Position numbers and translations under genes: made by a program
Source: Allium sativum
Lineage: Eukaryota > Streptophyta > Magnoliopsida > Asparagales > Amaryllidaceae
Assembly: GCA_030737875.1 (NCBI GenBank)
Contig: CM060922.1
Coordinates: 323,859,956 to 323,923,955, forward strand
Length of the DNA stretch: 64,000 bases
Reading direction: 5' to 3'
Part shown: positions 1 through 12,036 of the stretch, one piece after another
How the letters are laid out: every line of letters begins with the position of its first letter
Position numbering within the stretch: position 1 is the stretch's first letter
The notes under the pieces: generated by a model
The model's database searches: none
Told to the model about the DNA's origin: nothing
Seen by the model: the letters and a program-made list of their open reading frames with translations, nothing else

Positions 1-521
1 ATTCAGTTTATTTATGTCATGATGCTTTTGCCTGTTTATATGTTGAAAGTCACCGGACTTACCAGACTTATGTCTGACCTAGTTTTGTTTCGCCTCTTTT
101 CTTCTGTTCCCCCCTCCTAACCCCCTCCCCCCCCCCCCCTCCCCCCCCAGTTTCATAGGGAGGAAATGTTACCACTTAGCTCAGTTTTCTTCCCAAACTC
201 GAAGATAGTCGATGTATTGCTTTGGACTCTCTCTTCCACTGCTATGGCTGGTTCACGCTTTATTGGGGAATATCATTGTTATTTTTATGCTTCTTTTATA
301 CTTGGAAGTTTTTGAATCAAGACAGAATTTCTACGTATTACTTTTAAGTATGATTGAGACAATTGTTGTAAAAGCTTGACTGAATTAAGTTGTTTATAAA
401 ATGACTTTATTTTCCGCTGCTTTATTTGTCTATCTTGTAATTTATCTGCATCTTTTTCCTGTAATGCTCCACCATAAGGCATTCCCTTTGTGAGTGACCT
501 TAACGGAGGTGGGGTGTTTCA
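1..521 (+). repeat. 3' end of an LTR related to element C (partial, runs off the window)
   Basis: Read on the minus strand from 521, the sequence starts TGAAACACCCCACCTCCG and continues with blocks that match the start of element C at 30673 and 37002 (ACACCCCACCTCCG, GTCACTC-CAAAGG-AATGC, then TTTCCTCCCT, a C/G run, and AAGAGGCGAAACAAAAC-GGTCAG). Element C itself lies on the minus strand, so this copy is in plus orientation and 521 is its 3' LTR end. Homology to C is patchy, which suggests a diverged relative rather than a recent copy. The rest lies outside the window. It interrupts the MULE transposase that resumes at 522. Confidence 0.75.
110..149. repeat. Poly-C tract
   Basis: A nearly pure C run broken by a few T and A bases, inside the C-like LTR fragment. 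Element C has a shorter G/C run at the matching place (near 31018 and 37346), so the tract has expanded here. Confidence 0.9.
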
Positions 522-3100
522 TCCATTAAGTACATCGATAAAATTTTCGGATACATTAGCGGTCATTACATGAAAGCAACATCGGTCATCCTTGCATAAT
601 GCCCAAATTTCTTCGACATTTCCCAATCATGAGCTCGTGGATTTGTAGTTTTATTTCTTTTTTTATTTTCAAGTATTCAACCACTTCCAACGCACGAGCT
701 ACCGAGTAAAACAAATCAGTTAGTTGTTTATCTTTTAAATCCAACAGCTTGAAAGTTTACGCTTATATGTTTTGCACAATAACGATGCTTGTTTAATTCT
801 CTCTATTTCCCGTCGAAAGCTTCAGGAGTTATTTTCATCCTATCTGATATGAACATTATATGTCGATCATAGAAACAATGAATGAATTCACGCATACACA
901 AAAAAACCAGCCTCAACTATCATATGACTCAGACTCAACAAGTGCATAAACTAAGGGAAAGAGACAATCATTTACGCCCATGACAGTCGCAACAAGCAAT
1001 GTACCCTTATATTTACCATACAAATTGCACTGTCAATACATAGCAACAGTTAATAGTATAGAAAACCGGTAATGCAAGGCCCAAATGCCCAAAATGCACG
1101 ATCAAATACTCTAATTATATCGTGAGTCACATGACCTACAGTGCCAAGATTGGTTCTCTCTATCTCCTCAAAATATTATGGCAGTGTTGCATATGATTTA
1201 GCCCAACTATTATATATTTTCTCTATTGCTTTGCTTAACACTCGCCAAACTTTCATGTAACTAATTTTGTTGAACAATTGGTCATGCACAAGCACTTGCA
1301 ACGTACCAGCTAAAATATTCAAATTTGCTTTGACAAAAGACATGATCTTTGTCATGATAATTTTTGATGTGGCTTGTCTATGATTCGAATTCACTGTTAG
1401 ATTCACACAATTATGTTCACTATGATATATCCGAATTTTCCACTATTAAGATTGTGATTTTTGGGAAACTGTGGCATGGATTCTCCTAGCAATATATTTT
1501 GTTCTACTTGAAATTATCAGTTTGTAAGAGATCACATGTAAGATGAGGCATAAAGTTAATTGTTGTAGAAAATTTTCTTTTATCTCGAATACTATTCCAA
1601 TGCTGAATACTTTTTCAGCGCTAGCAGCTGAGAATCTTTTGCCAGCAAACTAAAGGATTACAATAAATAATATTGCCATCATTTGCATGGTACAAAGATT
1701 ATCATACATAGATACTTCTATTTATGACTCTTTGCTATCAACTTCAATGCTATCTACTGTAGAAAAGTCATTCAATGGGTCATTATTCTCTTACATTCTA
1801 TCAATCCAACTTCCAAGAGTCTTCATTATCGATCATGTAGCAAAAACAATTCCATTAATTGGAGGATCCTTGCCAACTACCGAACCAACATTACCGTCTA
1901 TATCAATGACATCATTTGCATGTGGAGAATGATGGGATGGTGTGACACTTCATTGTGCAGCTGTGTCCATCATACATCTATTACAAATATTAATATCAAA
2001 TGACTACAACCAATAAAACAAACACCATAACTAGCTTAAATATACAATCATACCTCAAACTCATAACATACGTTTTGGTTGGAGTAGGATGAACATATAT
2101 ACATATTACGACTAATGATGATTTGATGATTATGCCTAAGCGATTTGCGGTTGGAAGCTAATTAAACAATAATATGTTGTAAGAAAACTGAAACATATAC
2201 CAACGAATCTAACTATTCATCATAGCTACATTACCAGACCTTTGGCTTATTAACGGATTCATATGAGGTGCACCATAGAGAAAACTTTATTGCATAGGAG
2301 GAGGTTGCAAATTCATATATGACATGAATCCGCAAGGCATGAACGAATGATAGTAGCCTCCAGCATTTACGTATGAGTTAATATAACTAGGAGAGACACA
2401 GCCTGTAAATGGAGTAGTCGTCTCCAACATTTGTGTATAATACCCAATTCATGGGGTTACCACATGACCCGACACATTCTATTGTAGTGGTTGTTTTATA
2501 ACTTTCCCAACATATAATTCAACTGATTTTGTCACGGTAGAAAATATTACTTCAACATTTCCGTCATTCGCTAGGGGTATCGCTTTCGAACTAGAGTCCG
2601 TGGGTCAATTAACCACCAAGTCAATATCAAATTCATTTAGATTAATTTACTTGTTTTGTACATGGATTCTTTCAACTTCGATAATTTGCAACCTTTCCAC
2701 ACTCTTCCTACTTACAGATACCACCAACATATTTATCATTTTTCGAATCATCGATAGTTAGTCAACCCCATAGTAACAAAGTTTAGAAATCATATTTATG
2801 ACCATTCTAGATTCATAGAAAATATTTATTGGTAAATTATTAAGAACACCGCATGTAATTTATTCTAACTTATAAAATTCCTTCTTCCAATTACATTAAA
2901 TAACTTATATATATCAATTTTATAAATTAACTCACAAAAATTACTATTTTAGGTTTAGGAAAGTACTTTCAACGACATTGAACATTATTGCAGAACGTCC
3001 TCCAGATTTAGAGAATGAACAATCAACTACCAATTGACGTGAAACAATGTCGTTTAATATGGAAAAGGAAGATAGATACATATAACTTATTAATTATCCA
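522..3100 (-). pseudogene. Degenerate Mutator-like (MULE) transposase
   Basis: Conceptual translation of the minus strand gives the MULE transposase blocks in order. Near 1550 there is IGMVFEIKENF, the start of the MuDR DNA-binding region. At 1406-1176 is HRQATSKIIMTKI then ISYMKVWRVLSKAIEKIY and SYATLP. At 1170-1050 are YFEEIERTNLGTVG and FWAFGPCITGF. At 1030-840 are a catalytic-type ID, LYGKYKGTLLVATVMG, FPLVYALVE and FISDRM (second Asp). The 650-540 stretch keeps a HDWEMSKKFGHYARMTD-like block. Stops and frameshifts break every part, and the C-terminus is lost at 521/522 where a C-like LTR joins. 2000-3100 is a weaker N-terminal part, with a GGRSAI motif near 3000. Family assignment is firm; exact ends and introns are not. 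Confidence 0.8.
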
Positions 3101-3212
3101 ACAAAAAGACATATGTTTTACTTAACGGCATAAGTGATTAATAGTGAAAAACATGTATAATAGTTACCCTATGAACGTTGCATATTCTAACCCAATTTTA
3201 TTTAACTATCAT

Positions 3213-4277
3213 TGTAACATCCCGCATTTCCATATCAAAAGATCATAAATATTTTTATTTTATTCCCTTAGAGTTGGATCATTCTCATATTTTAATATGT
3301 TGCTTAAGGGGATGTGAGGCATGTCCATAATTTTTACCAATTTTGTTTGTGACTATTTTGCCCCTGTCAGTCTTATATAGGGCATAACTTTTGACTTAGG
3401 TCAAATTAGGTGTTGACACCTGTGCAATTGAAAAGGAAATGATGTTTCCCTTTCCGTAGAATGGTCACATTAAAGATTTGGCTTAGCGGTTTGAGAGAAA
3501 TTGTTGTTTTAAGGTTTAACAGTTGGTTATTCAAGTTTGGTAAGCCATAATGGGTTGATTTGGAGAGACCCATTAGTGGGCTGGTGAAAGGCTATAAATA
3601 GGGGGTAAGAGGCATGGAGAATAGTTTATTTTCTCCATTCTCTCATTTGGAAGAGCTAGAGTTCCTCCATTATTCCTCCATCTTCTACACCTTTCCACCA
3701 TTAGAGCATAGAGAATTAAAGATCTATAATGCTTGAAGCTAGATCTACGCCATTCAAAAAGAGAGATCATCGAGTCGAAGAGTTTAGGGAAAATTCTTTG
3801 CCATCCGGAATCATATTTCATTGCTTTGGGTTGTTTTGGGGAATTGGTGAGTGATATTTTCACACGGATTCAAGTAAGTATATAAATTGTATGCATGTAT
3901 TTCATCATTTTGAATTGATTCCTCTTAGATCAACACTATGGTAAGTCTATTTTCATATGAAATGCTATAGGATCCAGTTTAGCAATTTGAAACCGAAAAT
4001 TTTCATATATTTTCATATGTTTATGCAAGTTAGATCCATAATTTAGTTAATATGTTCATTTATCATGATTTTGGTGTAATTTGCATAATTTTAGCGATAA
4101 TCATCATATTCATGTTTTTAGTGATTTCATAACATGCTTATGGTTGTGTTGAATGAATTAGATGAGTAACATTCGTCGATTGTGTCGATTTGCGAAGTTC
4201 TGGCCGAAATTAGGCTTGAATTGGGGTTGTACATGCCTTGGGTCGGCCACGTAGTACAGTGTAGTACAAGTGGTAGT
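3213..4277 (+). repeat. Element E 5' LTR, first part
   Basis: Aligns with 59285-60355 of the 3' LTR from the TGTAACA terminus through the TATA box region to the sequence ACAAGTGGTAGT. It ends where element A begins. The last five bases, GTAGT (4273-4277), are the target duplication of A, repeated at 15468-15472. Apart from the promoter it holds no coding sequence. Confidence 0.92.
3593..3600 (+). promoter_or_regulatory. TATA box of element E 5' LTR
   Basis: TATAAATA within GGCTATAAATAGGGG, about 380 bp into the LTR. The same motif is conserved at 59667-59674 in the 3' LTR, which supports it as the U3 core promoter. Confidence 0.7.
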
Positions 4278-7200
4278 TGTTGTATATAACGTTGTTGTAT
4301 ACACAATTATATGATTTTTGTTTGATGATAACAACCAAATATTTATTATTTTAAATGTGTTTGTTACTGTACTATTTCATATATTTATCACAGACAGAAA
4401 TATAATATTTATATTTAAATAGAATACGACTGTACATACATTCACATATTTATACAGTATTTTATTTAAATTGAATATTATATTTCAAACATTCAAATAA
4501 TACATCTATTTATAACTCCACTATTTGAACACATCACATTTCATATACATTCATAGAATATTGTACTTGTAAACAAACTGAATATAATAGACAAGTTTGT
4601 TTGAACACAATAAAATAATATTTTATTGTAATCAAATTTGTTTATTACAAATAACAGTACAATTCTTTCATTCTGTACAATTGCTCCCCACTACATCACT
4701 CATCACTTAATACATTCTCTGACACAGTTACATTTCATATACACTGACACAACACTGTCTTCTGTTTCTTAAGTCTTCTGTCTTCACAACATTTTCACTG
4801 TCAGTCCAGTCATCACCTGCTTACCTGTCACATGAGACACATACACAATACACTGCAATAGAAATAAAATATAGATACACATGAATATAAATTTTATTTT
4901 TAAATTTTTTATTTGCCTTAGATTTCTGGTGTGTTTCTCATCATTTTTCATGACTTGATCTGATTTATCTGTGTCTAGTCAGTTTGTATATGTATAGTAC
5001 AGGGACATGAAATCTTGTCTGATGGCTGCATATACACACGTGTATAAGTATACACGTGTGCACTGCCTCGCCAATCAGCGAGCAACTGAGGAGTAGCCAT
5101 GTGGACCATCTCGACTCAGTGCAACAATAATAAATGTTGTCGAGACAGCTCAACAGAATTGGTCGATCCATGGTCATGCAAATCAGCCCAAATGTATGCA
5201 AACAATGTCGAACAAGTGTACAAATTTTCAAACAGCAAAGCATGTACATGAATGATGCATGAGTCAACATGGGATGAAGAAAATGTCAACTGTCATACAT
5301 ATCTACACAGTAACAAGTCAGAGTGATTCATGATGGCACCAACTTTTAATTTGTGCAAGGGCAAGTAAATGTGTGGCAAATGCACATATGCAAACAGTAT
5401 GGAAGTTGCTATGGTAGGTGCAGCTCAAACATGAAAATGGCCGAGCATCAATGAACAACAAGTTGACAAAGCAAGCAACACCATTTCAAATCAGCCCAAA
5501 AATAAATTGAAAATCATGTAAGATCAACTCTTAACATGGCAGATCACACATTTCAAGTTAGCCAAGTCGGAAATGTCAAGGTGAAGAATTCATCAAGTTC
5601 AAAACAGCAAGATCAAGCATAATTGTGCAGACTGGATGAAGCATGCATGAACAAACTACAAGAACAAGAAGCTCTTCAATGGTATCATGGCGCAAGAATA
5701 TTGTATCCTAGCAAGTGTCAGTGCAAGTAATACAAGTCAGTAAAGAGGAGTATACATAGTATCAAAGTGGTCGAGACTGAAATACACATGTGATACTTGC
5801 AGCAATTTCATGTATGGGTCAAAACTGAAGTATACGTGCTAATAAGGTGAACTTCACAAATGGTCAAGAAGATCAGAAAGACACACAGCATAAACATGAG
5901 TGAATGGCACAAGACATGGACAAGCAAGAACTACAGTTTTCAAACATGGTGCAACTCTGGTTCAAGTAGACATATGCAGATTCACATATACAGCAAGCAC
6001 AATGGTGCAAAGTTCATGATTTCAGCACTTAAATGGAGTAGCATATGGAAACACAACACACAAGCATTCGAAAGCAGCTTAAATATATATCCAGTTTTTT
6101 TTTTAATTATATTCATGGAGCAAAAATTCAGCAAAGAGAGAAATGTGAGCAATCAGTTTTCCGGAAAAACCTTTTAGCAAGTTTTTATAATTAATGGGCA
6201 TTGCAAGGAGCAATCAACCAAATCATCTTGGCAAGTTTTTCTATCAGTAAATCAGCATGAATCAACACTTGGAAAGTGTTTAACAGTTTCCAGAAATCAT
6301 GCAAAGAAGAGACAGAAAGAAATATATGTGAATATATTTGGCAAGGATATTAAAGGGGTTTCAAAATTCAATGAACTAATTTCTGTTAAATATTTCTTAG
6401 AGAATCAGGAATGTTTTTAATGTGCATTTGTGTCATTCAAGAAAATCAATTCGACTTTGTTTCAGGATTTCAGAAAAGAATATTTGGCAACTGTTTTTAA
6501 TCAAGCAAATCAGAGAGCACATATATGGCAAGAGACAACAATTTATTTCCAAAAAATGAATGATTGATTCATGGAAAATCAAATTCATTTACTTCCTGTT
6601 TTGGTTCAATCAGAATATATGGCAATAATCACGCAAGTTTTCTTATACATAGAGAATCAATCTGGAATATAACGTAGAAATTCAAGGCTCATTTTTTCCG
6701 TTCAAAGTCAAGCAAAATCAGGCAACAAATCAAAAGAGGAGTCCATTCAAATCAGATCAATTCATCTAAGAGAAATCAGAGCTTAATCGAAGGGTTTCAA
6801 AACCCTGTTTATATCATCATTTCATCACTGGTAGAGAGCATCGAAAATCCAACACAATCACCTCAAAGAAAATCAGAGAAATCAAATCCATTTTTACTCG
6901 CAGATTTTTCGATTGGGAGTAGAAGAGTGAAAATCCAAATCAAAGCATCACTAAGCCATCCAAATAATTCGAGCATCAGAGAATTCAAATTTGATTTATC
7001 CAGCATCGTGATTCGATTTGGGAAATCAGTAGCAAAACCCTAGCCCCAAATTTCTACAGCCGCCATTTTTTATTTTCACGAGAGAGTGAGCAAAGTGAAC
7101 GGGATAAAGGGTGCAACACACAAATGAATGGCCGACCAACCTAGTTCAAGTGTTTAAAGGGAGATTTATATTTCTTTTTTAAAAGTAGGGTTTTTGATTT

Positions 7201-7653
7201 ATTTTGTATTGTTTTTCAATTTTCTTTTGTAATCAATCGAACAGTGTCTAGGTCTGTAAAATTTAGGAATCCAGTTAAGGTGTTAACTGGCAGTTTACTA
7301 GAGTTTGTAAAAACTAGGGTTTCTGGTTACCAGGTTGTAATCAGGGAAAATCTGATCTAGGGGTTTAGATCAGTCTAGGGTTTTGAGCGTAGGGTTAGTA
7401 CAGGAGCAGGGAGTGCGAGTTTACATGGTCTTGTAAGAGGGATCTGTTATATCACCTAGTAGAAACCTTAGGAATGCAGCAATAGGCAGGTTTTTCCGAA
7501 GCTGGGTATCTCTGTGTGTTATTTCTTTTTTGCTTTTTATTTCTGCTGCATTCTGTGATCTGTTTATTATTTATTATCCCATCAGATTTTTAACTCAGCA
7601 AAAAACTGGGATAAACCCTATTCACCCCCTCTAGGGTTAATCTAGATCCAACA
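4278..7653 (+). repeat. Element A 5' LTR
   Basis: Begins TGTTGTATATAACG and ends GATCCAACA just before the primer site. It matches 12037-15467 closely; I counted about five substitutions in the first 200 bp. Short frames inside it are not conserved as coding between the two LTR copies, so I treat it as non-coding. Confidence 0.92.
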
Positions 7654-7655
7654 AG

Positions 7656-7671
7656 TGGTATCAGAACCTGG
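7656..7671 (+). other. Primer binding site of element A
   Basis: TGGTATCAGAACCTGG lies two bases after the 5' LTR. It is close to TGGTATCAGAGC, the complement of the initiator tRNA-Met 3' end used by most plant LTR retrotransposons. Confidence 0.85.
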
Positions 7672-7692
7672 TATTCTGTTAACTCTAGAGTT

Positions 7693-8793
7693 ATGGTGAT
7701 CCTTAGTTGTCAGTCTTCTGAGAGTCAGTGCTGTTATATTCCATCAATTTTTAATGGTACAGATTTTTTAAATTGGAAATTAGAAATGGAGTTATATTTA
7801 AAATCAGTTGATATTAAATGTTGGGATACTGTTATTAATGGATATGATATGGTTAGTAGAAAAGATATTGGGTCTAATTCTCGTTCTATTCATATTTTAT
7901 ATTCTTATATTGATGATGTTCAGTATGGACTTATCTCCCATTGTTTAACTACGCAGGAAATATGGATTACTCTCGATACATGGTATGGAAAAATTGACAA
8001 CAGCAGCTCAAAACCCAAGAAGATCAACTCAGATTCAGGTCTATGCTTGGAAGAAGAAACAGATGAAAACTCAAGTAGATCAGACGATGGAGACTCAACA
8101 GACAATGAAACTAAAAGCTTCTCATATGAATATTTGGTTTATATGTGTACTGATTTAACAAAAATCATTGTTAATATCCGTCGTAAAAAAAAATCATCAA
8201 AATATAAAATTCACGAGTTGAATAGCAAAATTAACTGTTTGGAATCAGAATTGACAAATGTCATAAAATTAGAAAATTCTGATTGTGAAAATTGTTTGAA
8301 ATTAAAATCTGATCTCGTTCATCTCAATAATAACATTAAAAGGCTTGAAGAAGAAATTATGACTCTAAAAGATAACGAGATTGAGCTGAAAGATGCAAAC
8401 AATTCTTTACAAAAGGAATTTAAAACTTTTAAGATTATCAAAAATTCCAAACATGAAATTGCTGAAAATGATAGATTGTTGAAAATAGATCTGATTTTGA
8501 GTGAGCTTGAAAAAGAGATTGAAAATCTCAAGAAACTTGAATTTGGAAAACAAATTAAATTTGAATCTGAAATCTTTGAGTCCAAGACCAAAATCAAACT
8601 ACTTGAAAACAAAAATTTGTTTTTGAAACAAAATGATACCGAAAGGAGAAAGATCAACATTAATCGTTGTTCGAATCTAATGAAAGAGAATTCTGACCTT
8701 AAATCTAAAATTCAACAACTTGAATTAACTCTGATCAAATTTTCAAACGGAGAAAAATCTTTAAATATGTTGTTGAAAAACCAACTCTTTTAA
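7693..8793 (+). CDS. Gag-like coiled-coil protein of element A
   Basis: An open frame of 366 codons starting 37 bp after the LTR primer site begins. Residues about 15-95 resemble the N-terminus of plant Copia gag proteins (UBN2/DUF4219 type): PSIFNGTDFLNWKLEMELYL, then WDTVINGYD and a LTTQEIWITLDTWYG block. Residues about 100-130 are acidic and serine rich. From about 160 to the end the protein is rich in Lys, Glu, Leu and Asn with heptad-like spacing, which predicts a long coiled coil. I see no CCHC zinc knuckle and no protease in frame. The frame ends at 8793; more gag-like sequence follows in another frame. Likely role, by family, is packaging element RNA in cytoplasmic particles, with pol supplied by another element. 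Confidence 0.72.
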   Translation: MVILSCQSSESQCCYIPSIFNGTDFLNWKLEMELYLKSVDIKCWDTVINGYDMVSRKDIGSNSRSIHILYSYIDDVQYGLISHCLTTQEIWITLDTWYGKIDNSSSKPKKINSDSGLCLEEETDENSSRSDDGDSTDNETKSFSYEYLVYMCTDLTKIIVNIRRKKKSSKYKIHELNSKINCLESELTNVIKLENSDCENCLKLKSDLVHLNNNIKRLEEEIMTLKDNEIELKDANNSLQKEFKTFKIIKNSKHEIAENDRLLKIDLILSELEKEIENLKKLEFGKQIKFESEIFESKTKIKLLENKNLFLKQNDTERRKININRCSNLMKENSDLKSKIQQLELTLIKFSNGEKSLNMLLKNQLF

Positions 8794-8857
8794 GGAAATA
8801 AAAATGGTCTTGGTTTTGGGAAAACATTTTTTTTTGAAAATTTGAGTTCGTGTAATT

Positions 8858-9073
8858 TTGAAAATTCCTCAAATCACTTTGGAAATGTTTATTTTTGAAA
8901 ATTTAAACTCTGAAGTATTTTTAAATCACAATCGAGATGAAAATTTGTTTTATAACAAACCATTTAAACATTCTTGGATACCAAAAGGAAATAAAACAGG
9001 ATTTGTTAAAGTCAAACAGATTTGGGTTCCGAAGGGTACAAAAGTTGATTCGGATGGATTGTTATACAAATAG
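8858..9073 (+). pseudogene. Frameshifted C-terminal gag segment of element A
   Basis: This stretch is in the +1 frame relative to the 366-codon ORF and has no ATG of its own at the start. It carries three W-[IV]-P-K motifs in a row (SWIPKG, IWVPKG, and VWVPK just past the stop), a pattern seen in gag C-terminal regions of large plant Copia elements. The simplest reading is the gag tail separated by an indel and a stop. It could also be an independent small ORF; I have no evidence for translation. Confidence 0.45.
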
Positions 9074-10550
9074 GTCTGGGTACCAAAATGTATGAATACA
9101 ACTGTGAGTGGTTTTACTAATTTTGTTAGACCACTTAATCCCCTAATTTGTTAGGTATCGGAGGTGGCTGAGGAGCTACTTTGCGAAAGAGAATTTAAAA
9201 CCAAACTGCTTCATTTTTTGAATCATTTAGAGTTCCTTAGCCGAATCTGATGGGTTGGAGATCCACAATATCTTCTGTGAATCAGGGATGATTTCTAACC
9301 TCATCTATGTAAATATATTTTTGTGTATTCCTTCCTTCACCCCCTTCTTTTTATTTTCTTTTGTTTGTTCTAAATTGATTTGACACTGCCATATTTTTTT
9401 ATTTGTGCTTTCTTAACTTCCAATTGCAGTATTCATGATCTTCTATAAATTCGCTTTATTCAGTAAAACTCTCATGTTTTAATCATTTCCAGATCTTGAA
9501 TTCAAACTTGTATACATTTGCAATTGTTTTGAAGTTTATTTTCTTATGTCTGAATTCCTAACAGTGCTGAAGCATTCATGTAATATCTTGAACACTGTTA
9601 ATTTGAATTCTAAATTCTTGAAAATCTGAAAGTTTACTGGAATTTCACACACCACTAGTGTTTTGAGTTTTTCACTAATTCATTTTAGAAAAGCTTGAAA
9701 TAATATGCTCATTACAGCACACCAATATTTATCAATTGTGATAATTTCATTATATTTCAGATTGGCTTGGATATTTTGAATTGTCTTGAATCACAGTGAT
9801 ACATCTTGAAATTCATCTTTATTCATGATCATTATGGTTGAAATTTGTTTGCTTGAAATCACCCAAAATTCTTGATATTTTGAATCTCACACACAATTAT
9901 CAATCTTGTGTGATTGATTCATTATATCTCAAACTTGACATTGATTCAAGTGATTTCAAATAAACTATTTTTAATTTTTTGGATCATGAATACCTCTCAA
10001 ACTTGATGTAAATGATCTGAAATTTCTCGTGTACTTGTCAGAAAATACTTATGGAAAATTCTCTGAAAATCAGGTCTTAAAACTCACTATTATTTCATGA
10101 TTATTTGAGTTGAATATTTATTTATTTAAAATAATTTGAAATTATTGATTTATTGAATCACACACATATACTGGATCTGAAATTTATATTCTGGTGTGAT
10201 TGATTCACTGAATCCTGAGATTCTCATATTTCTCAAATGACTTCAAATAAACTGTATTTTAATCTTGGATCAAGAATCATTTTTTGTGACCATCATTAAG
10301 ACAAGTCTTCTGTGATATTGGTTTTTTTGCTGCTCTGATATTGTTTTGAAAAATGTTTTCAAATAATTGCTTGTGTTGAGTAAAACTGTTTGCTGCTCTG
10401 ATAAATGTGTCTAATCTGTTGTCTTGTCTACTTGGGCTTTATGGTTAAAATTCTGTTGTCTGAATTATTTTTGTTTGTCTCCAGTGTCATGTTATAATCC
10501 TCATTAATAGAGACATCAAGTGGTATCAGTTTAGACGTGCTGAGTATTTT

Positions 10551-10555
<5 letters not shown>

Positions 10556-10598
<43 letters not shown>
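10556..10598. repeat. (TA)n microsatellite
   Basis: About 21 uninterrupted TA repeats inside the non-coding interior of element A. Confidence 0.97.
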
Positions 10599-10601
<3 letters not shown>

Positions 10602-12024
10602 AATCCCTCTTGTCTTGTATAGATCTGCATATTCCTCTTGTAATTGATTTTCAATTTTAAAATTATTTATTGATTATTCATTCAGAAATTGAAATCAACA
10701 TCCAAATTAAACTGTATTTATAATTCATCAAAATTATTATTAGATTTTGAAATTGTGATGAATTGTGACTGCAATATATTTCACAATAAGAGGAGATTTT
10801 ATTTGAATTTTCATGATGGTTGAACATTTATTATAATATCTTTGAATTGGCGATTATTTCACGACCATCTTCTTTATCTACCATTTTTCTGTCACCCATC
10901 ATGTATTTTATATTAATGTGGAGAGTTTAGCATTTTTTAAAATCCTTTTGAATAAACAGTGGAAATATTTGTGATAGAAATTGGACTATGTTATTATTCA
11001 GAATTAGTGATAATTGAAATTTTTCAATGATCCCGGTACAGTCGAGTATATTTCATAATATAATTAATTTAGGAATTTATTTCGCAGTCCGTTTCTGTAC
11101 CTACCCCATTTTCTATCATCCATATATTGGTTTTATATACCGAGGAGTTTTTCTTTTTAAAGATGAAAAGGTAAATATAATTAATATATAAGTGTGTCTC
11201 TAACCTCATTTAAAAATCCAAGATCTGGTCATGCATGGTTATGAGACAACTTATAATTTAAGCTGCGACTGACCTCATTTAAAAATCCAAGCTCTAGTTA
11301 TGCGTGGTCAGTGTGCTCTTAAATAAAAGAAAAAGAAAAAGGAAATAATGCGCTATAAATTAAAATTAATATGAAATTCTTCTTGGTGTTTAAAAAGCAG
11401 CCTATCAATCCATCTTTCTAATCTGTGAAATGTGTCGAAATCTTATGAAATATTATGATTTGTTGGTTGATAGCTATTGGGATTTGAGATTATTTGATTT
11501 TATCACTTAAGTTGAAATAATAATTATTTTCTGAATCCATCACTTTTTTGTGCTCATTTTTACAAAATGCTTTTGAAAATAATTGGAAATCATATTTTTG
11601 TAACTCTTTCCATTTTATATAAAATTCATCGTAAATCCGTCATTCTCTACAATGTGAAATATGCTACCTGTTCTCAGAATATTACAATTTTTGTTTAACT
11701 AATTGAGATTTATGATGACTGTTCTTTCTCTTAAGCTGATATTGTATTTGTTAGTCATTTTTCATCTATATTTCAAAATCTATATCCTTTTGATGATAAA
11801 AAAGGGGAGAATGGGTTGAGATTTTTATTTATGAGTGAATATCTTATAAATATTTTTAATTTTGAAAAATATTTTTTTCTTGAAAATTCATTCTTTTTTC
11901 ACTCATGCACAGTTTTAGGGGTAGTTTCTGTTGTAAGGGGAGCATTCAAATAGGGGGAGTTCAGTTCTTCACTGTCGAACACATTTATTGGATTCAAAAT
12001 CTTAATATTTGTTTGTTATCATCA

Positions 12025-12036
12025 GAAAGGGGAGAT
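12025..12036 (+). other. Polypurine tract of element A
   Basis: GAAAGGGGAGAT directly before the 3' LTR, the expected plus-strand priming site. Confidence 0.7.

Larger units (their letters stand above)
9074..12036 (+). other. Non-coding interior of element A
   Basis: About 3 kb of AT-rich sequence with no ORF of note and no pol motifs. It contains a (TA)n microsatellite (10556-10598), a second primer-site-like TGGTATCAG (10521), a 68-bp-spaced duplication around ACCTCATTTAAAAATCCAAG (about 11200 and 11270), and several purine-rich AGGGGAG motifs (about 11807, 11936, 11953, 12027). The last sits against the 3' LTR and is the likely polypurine tract. Confidence 0.8.

Noticed and set aside
4965..5270. 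101-codon minus-strand frame in A's 5' LTR (and 62-codon relative at 12722)
   Set aside because: Broken differently in the two LTR copies, cysteine-rich chance translation, antisense to the element.
8319..8660. 113-codon minus-strand frame within A's gag
   Set aside because: Antisense shadow of the Lys/Glu/Leu-rich coiled coil; serine/leucine-rich translation is typical of such shadows.
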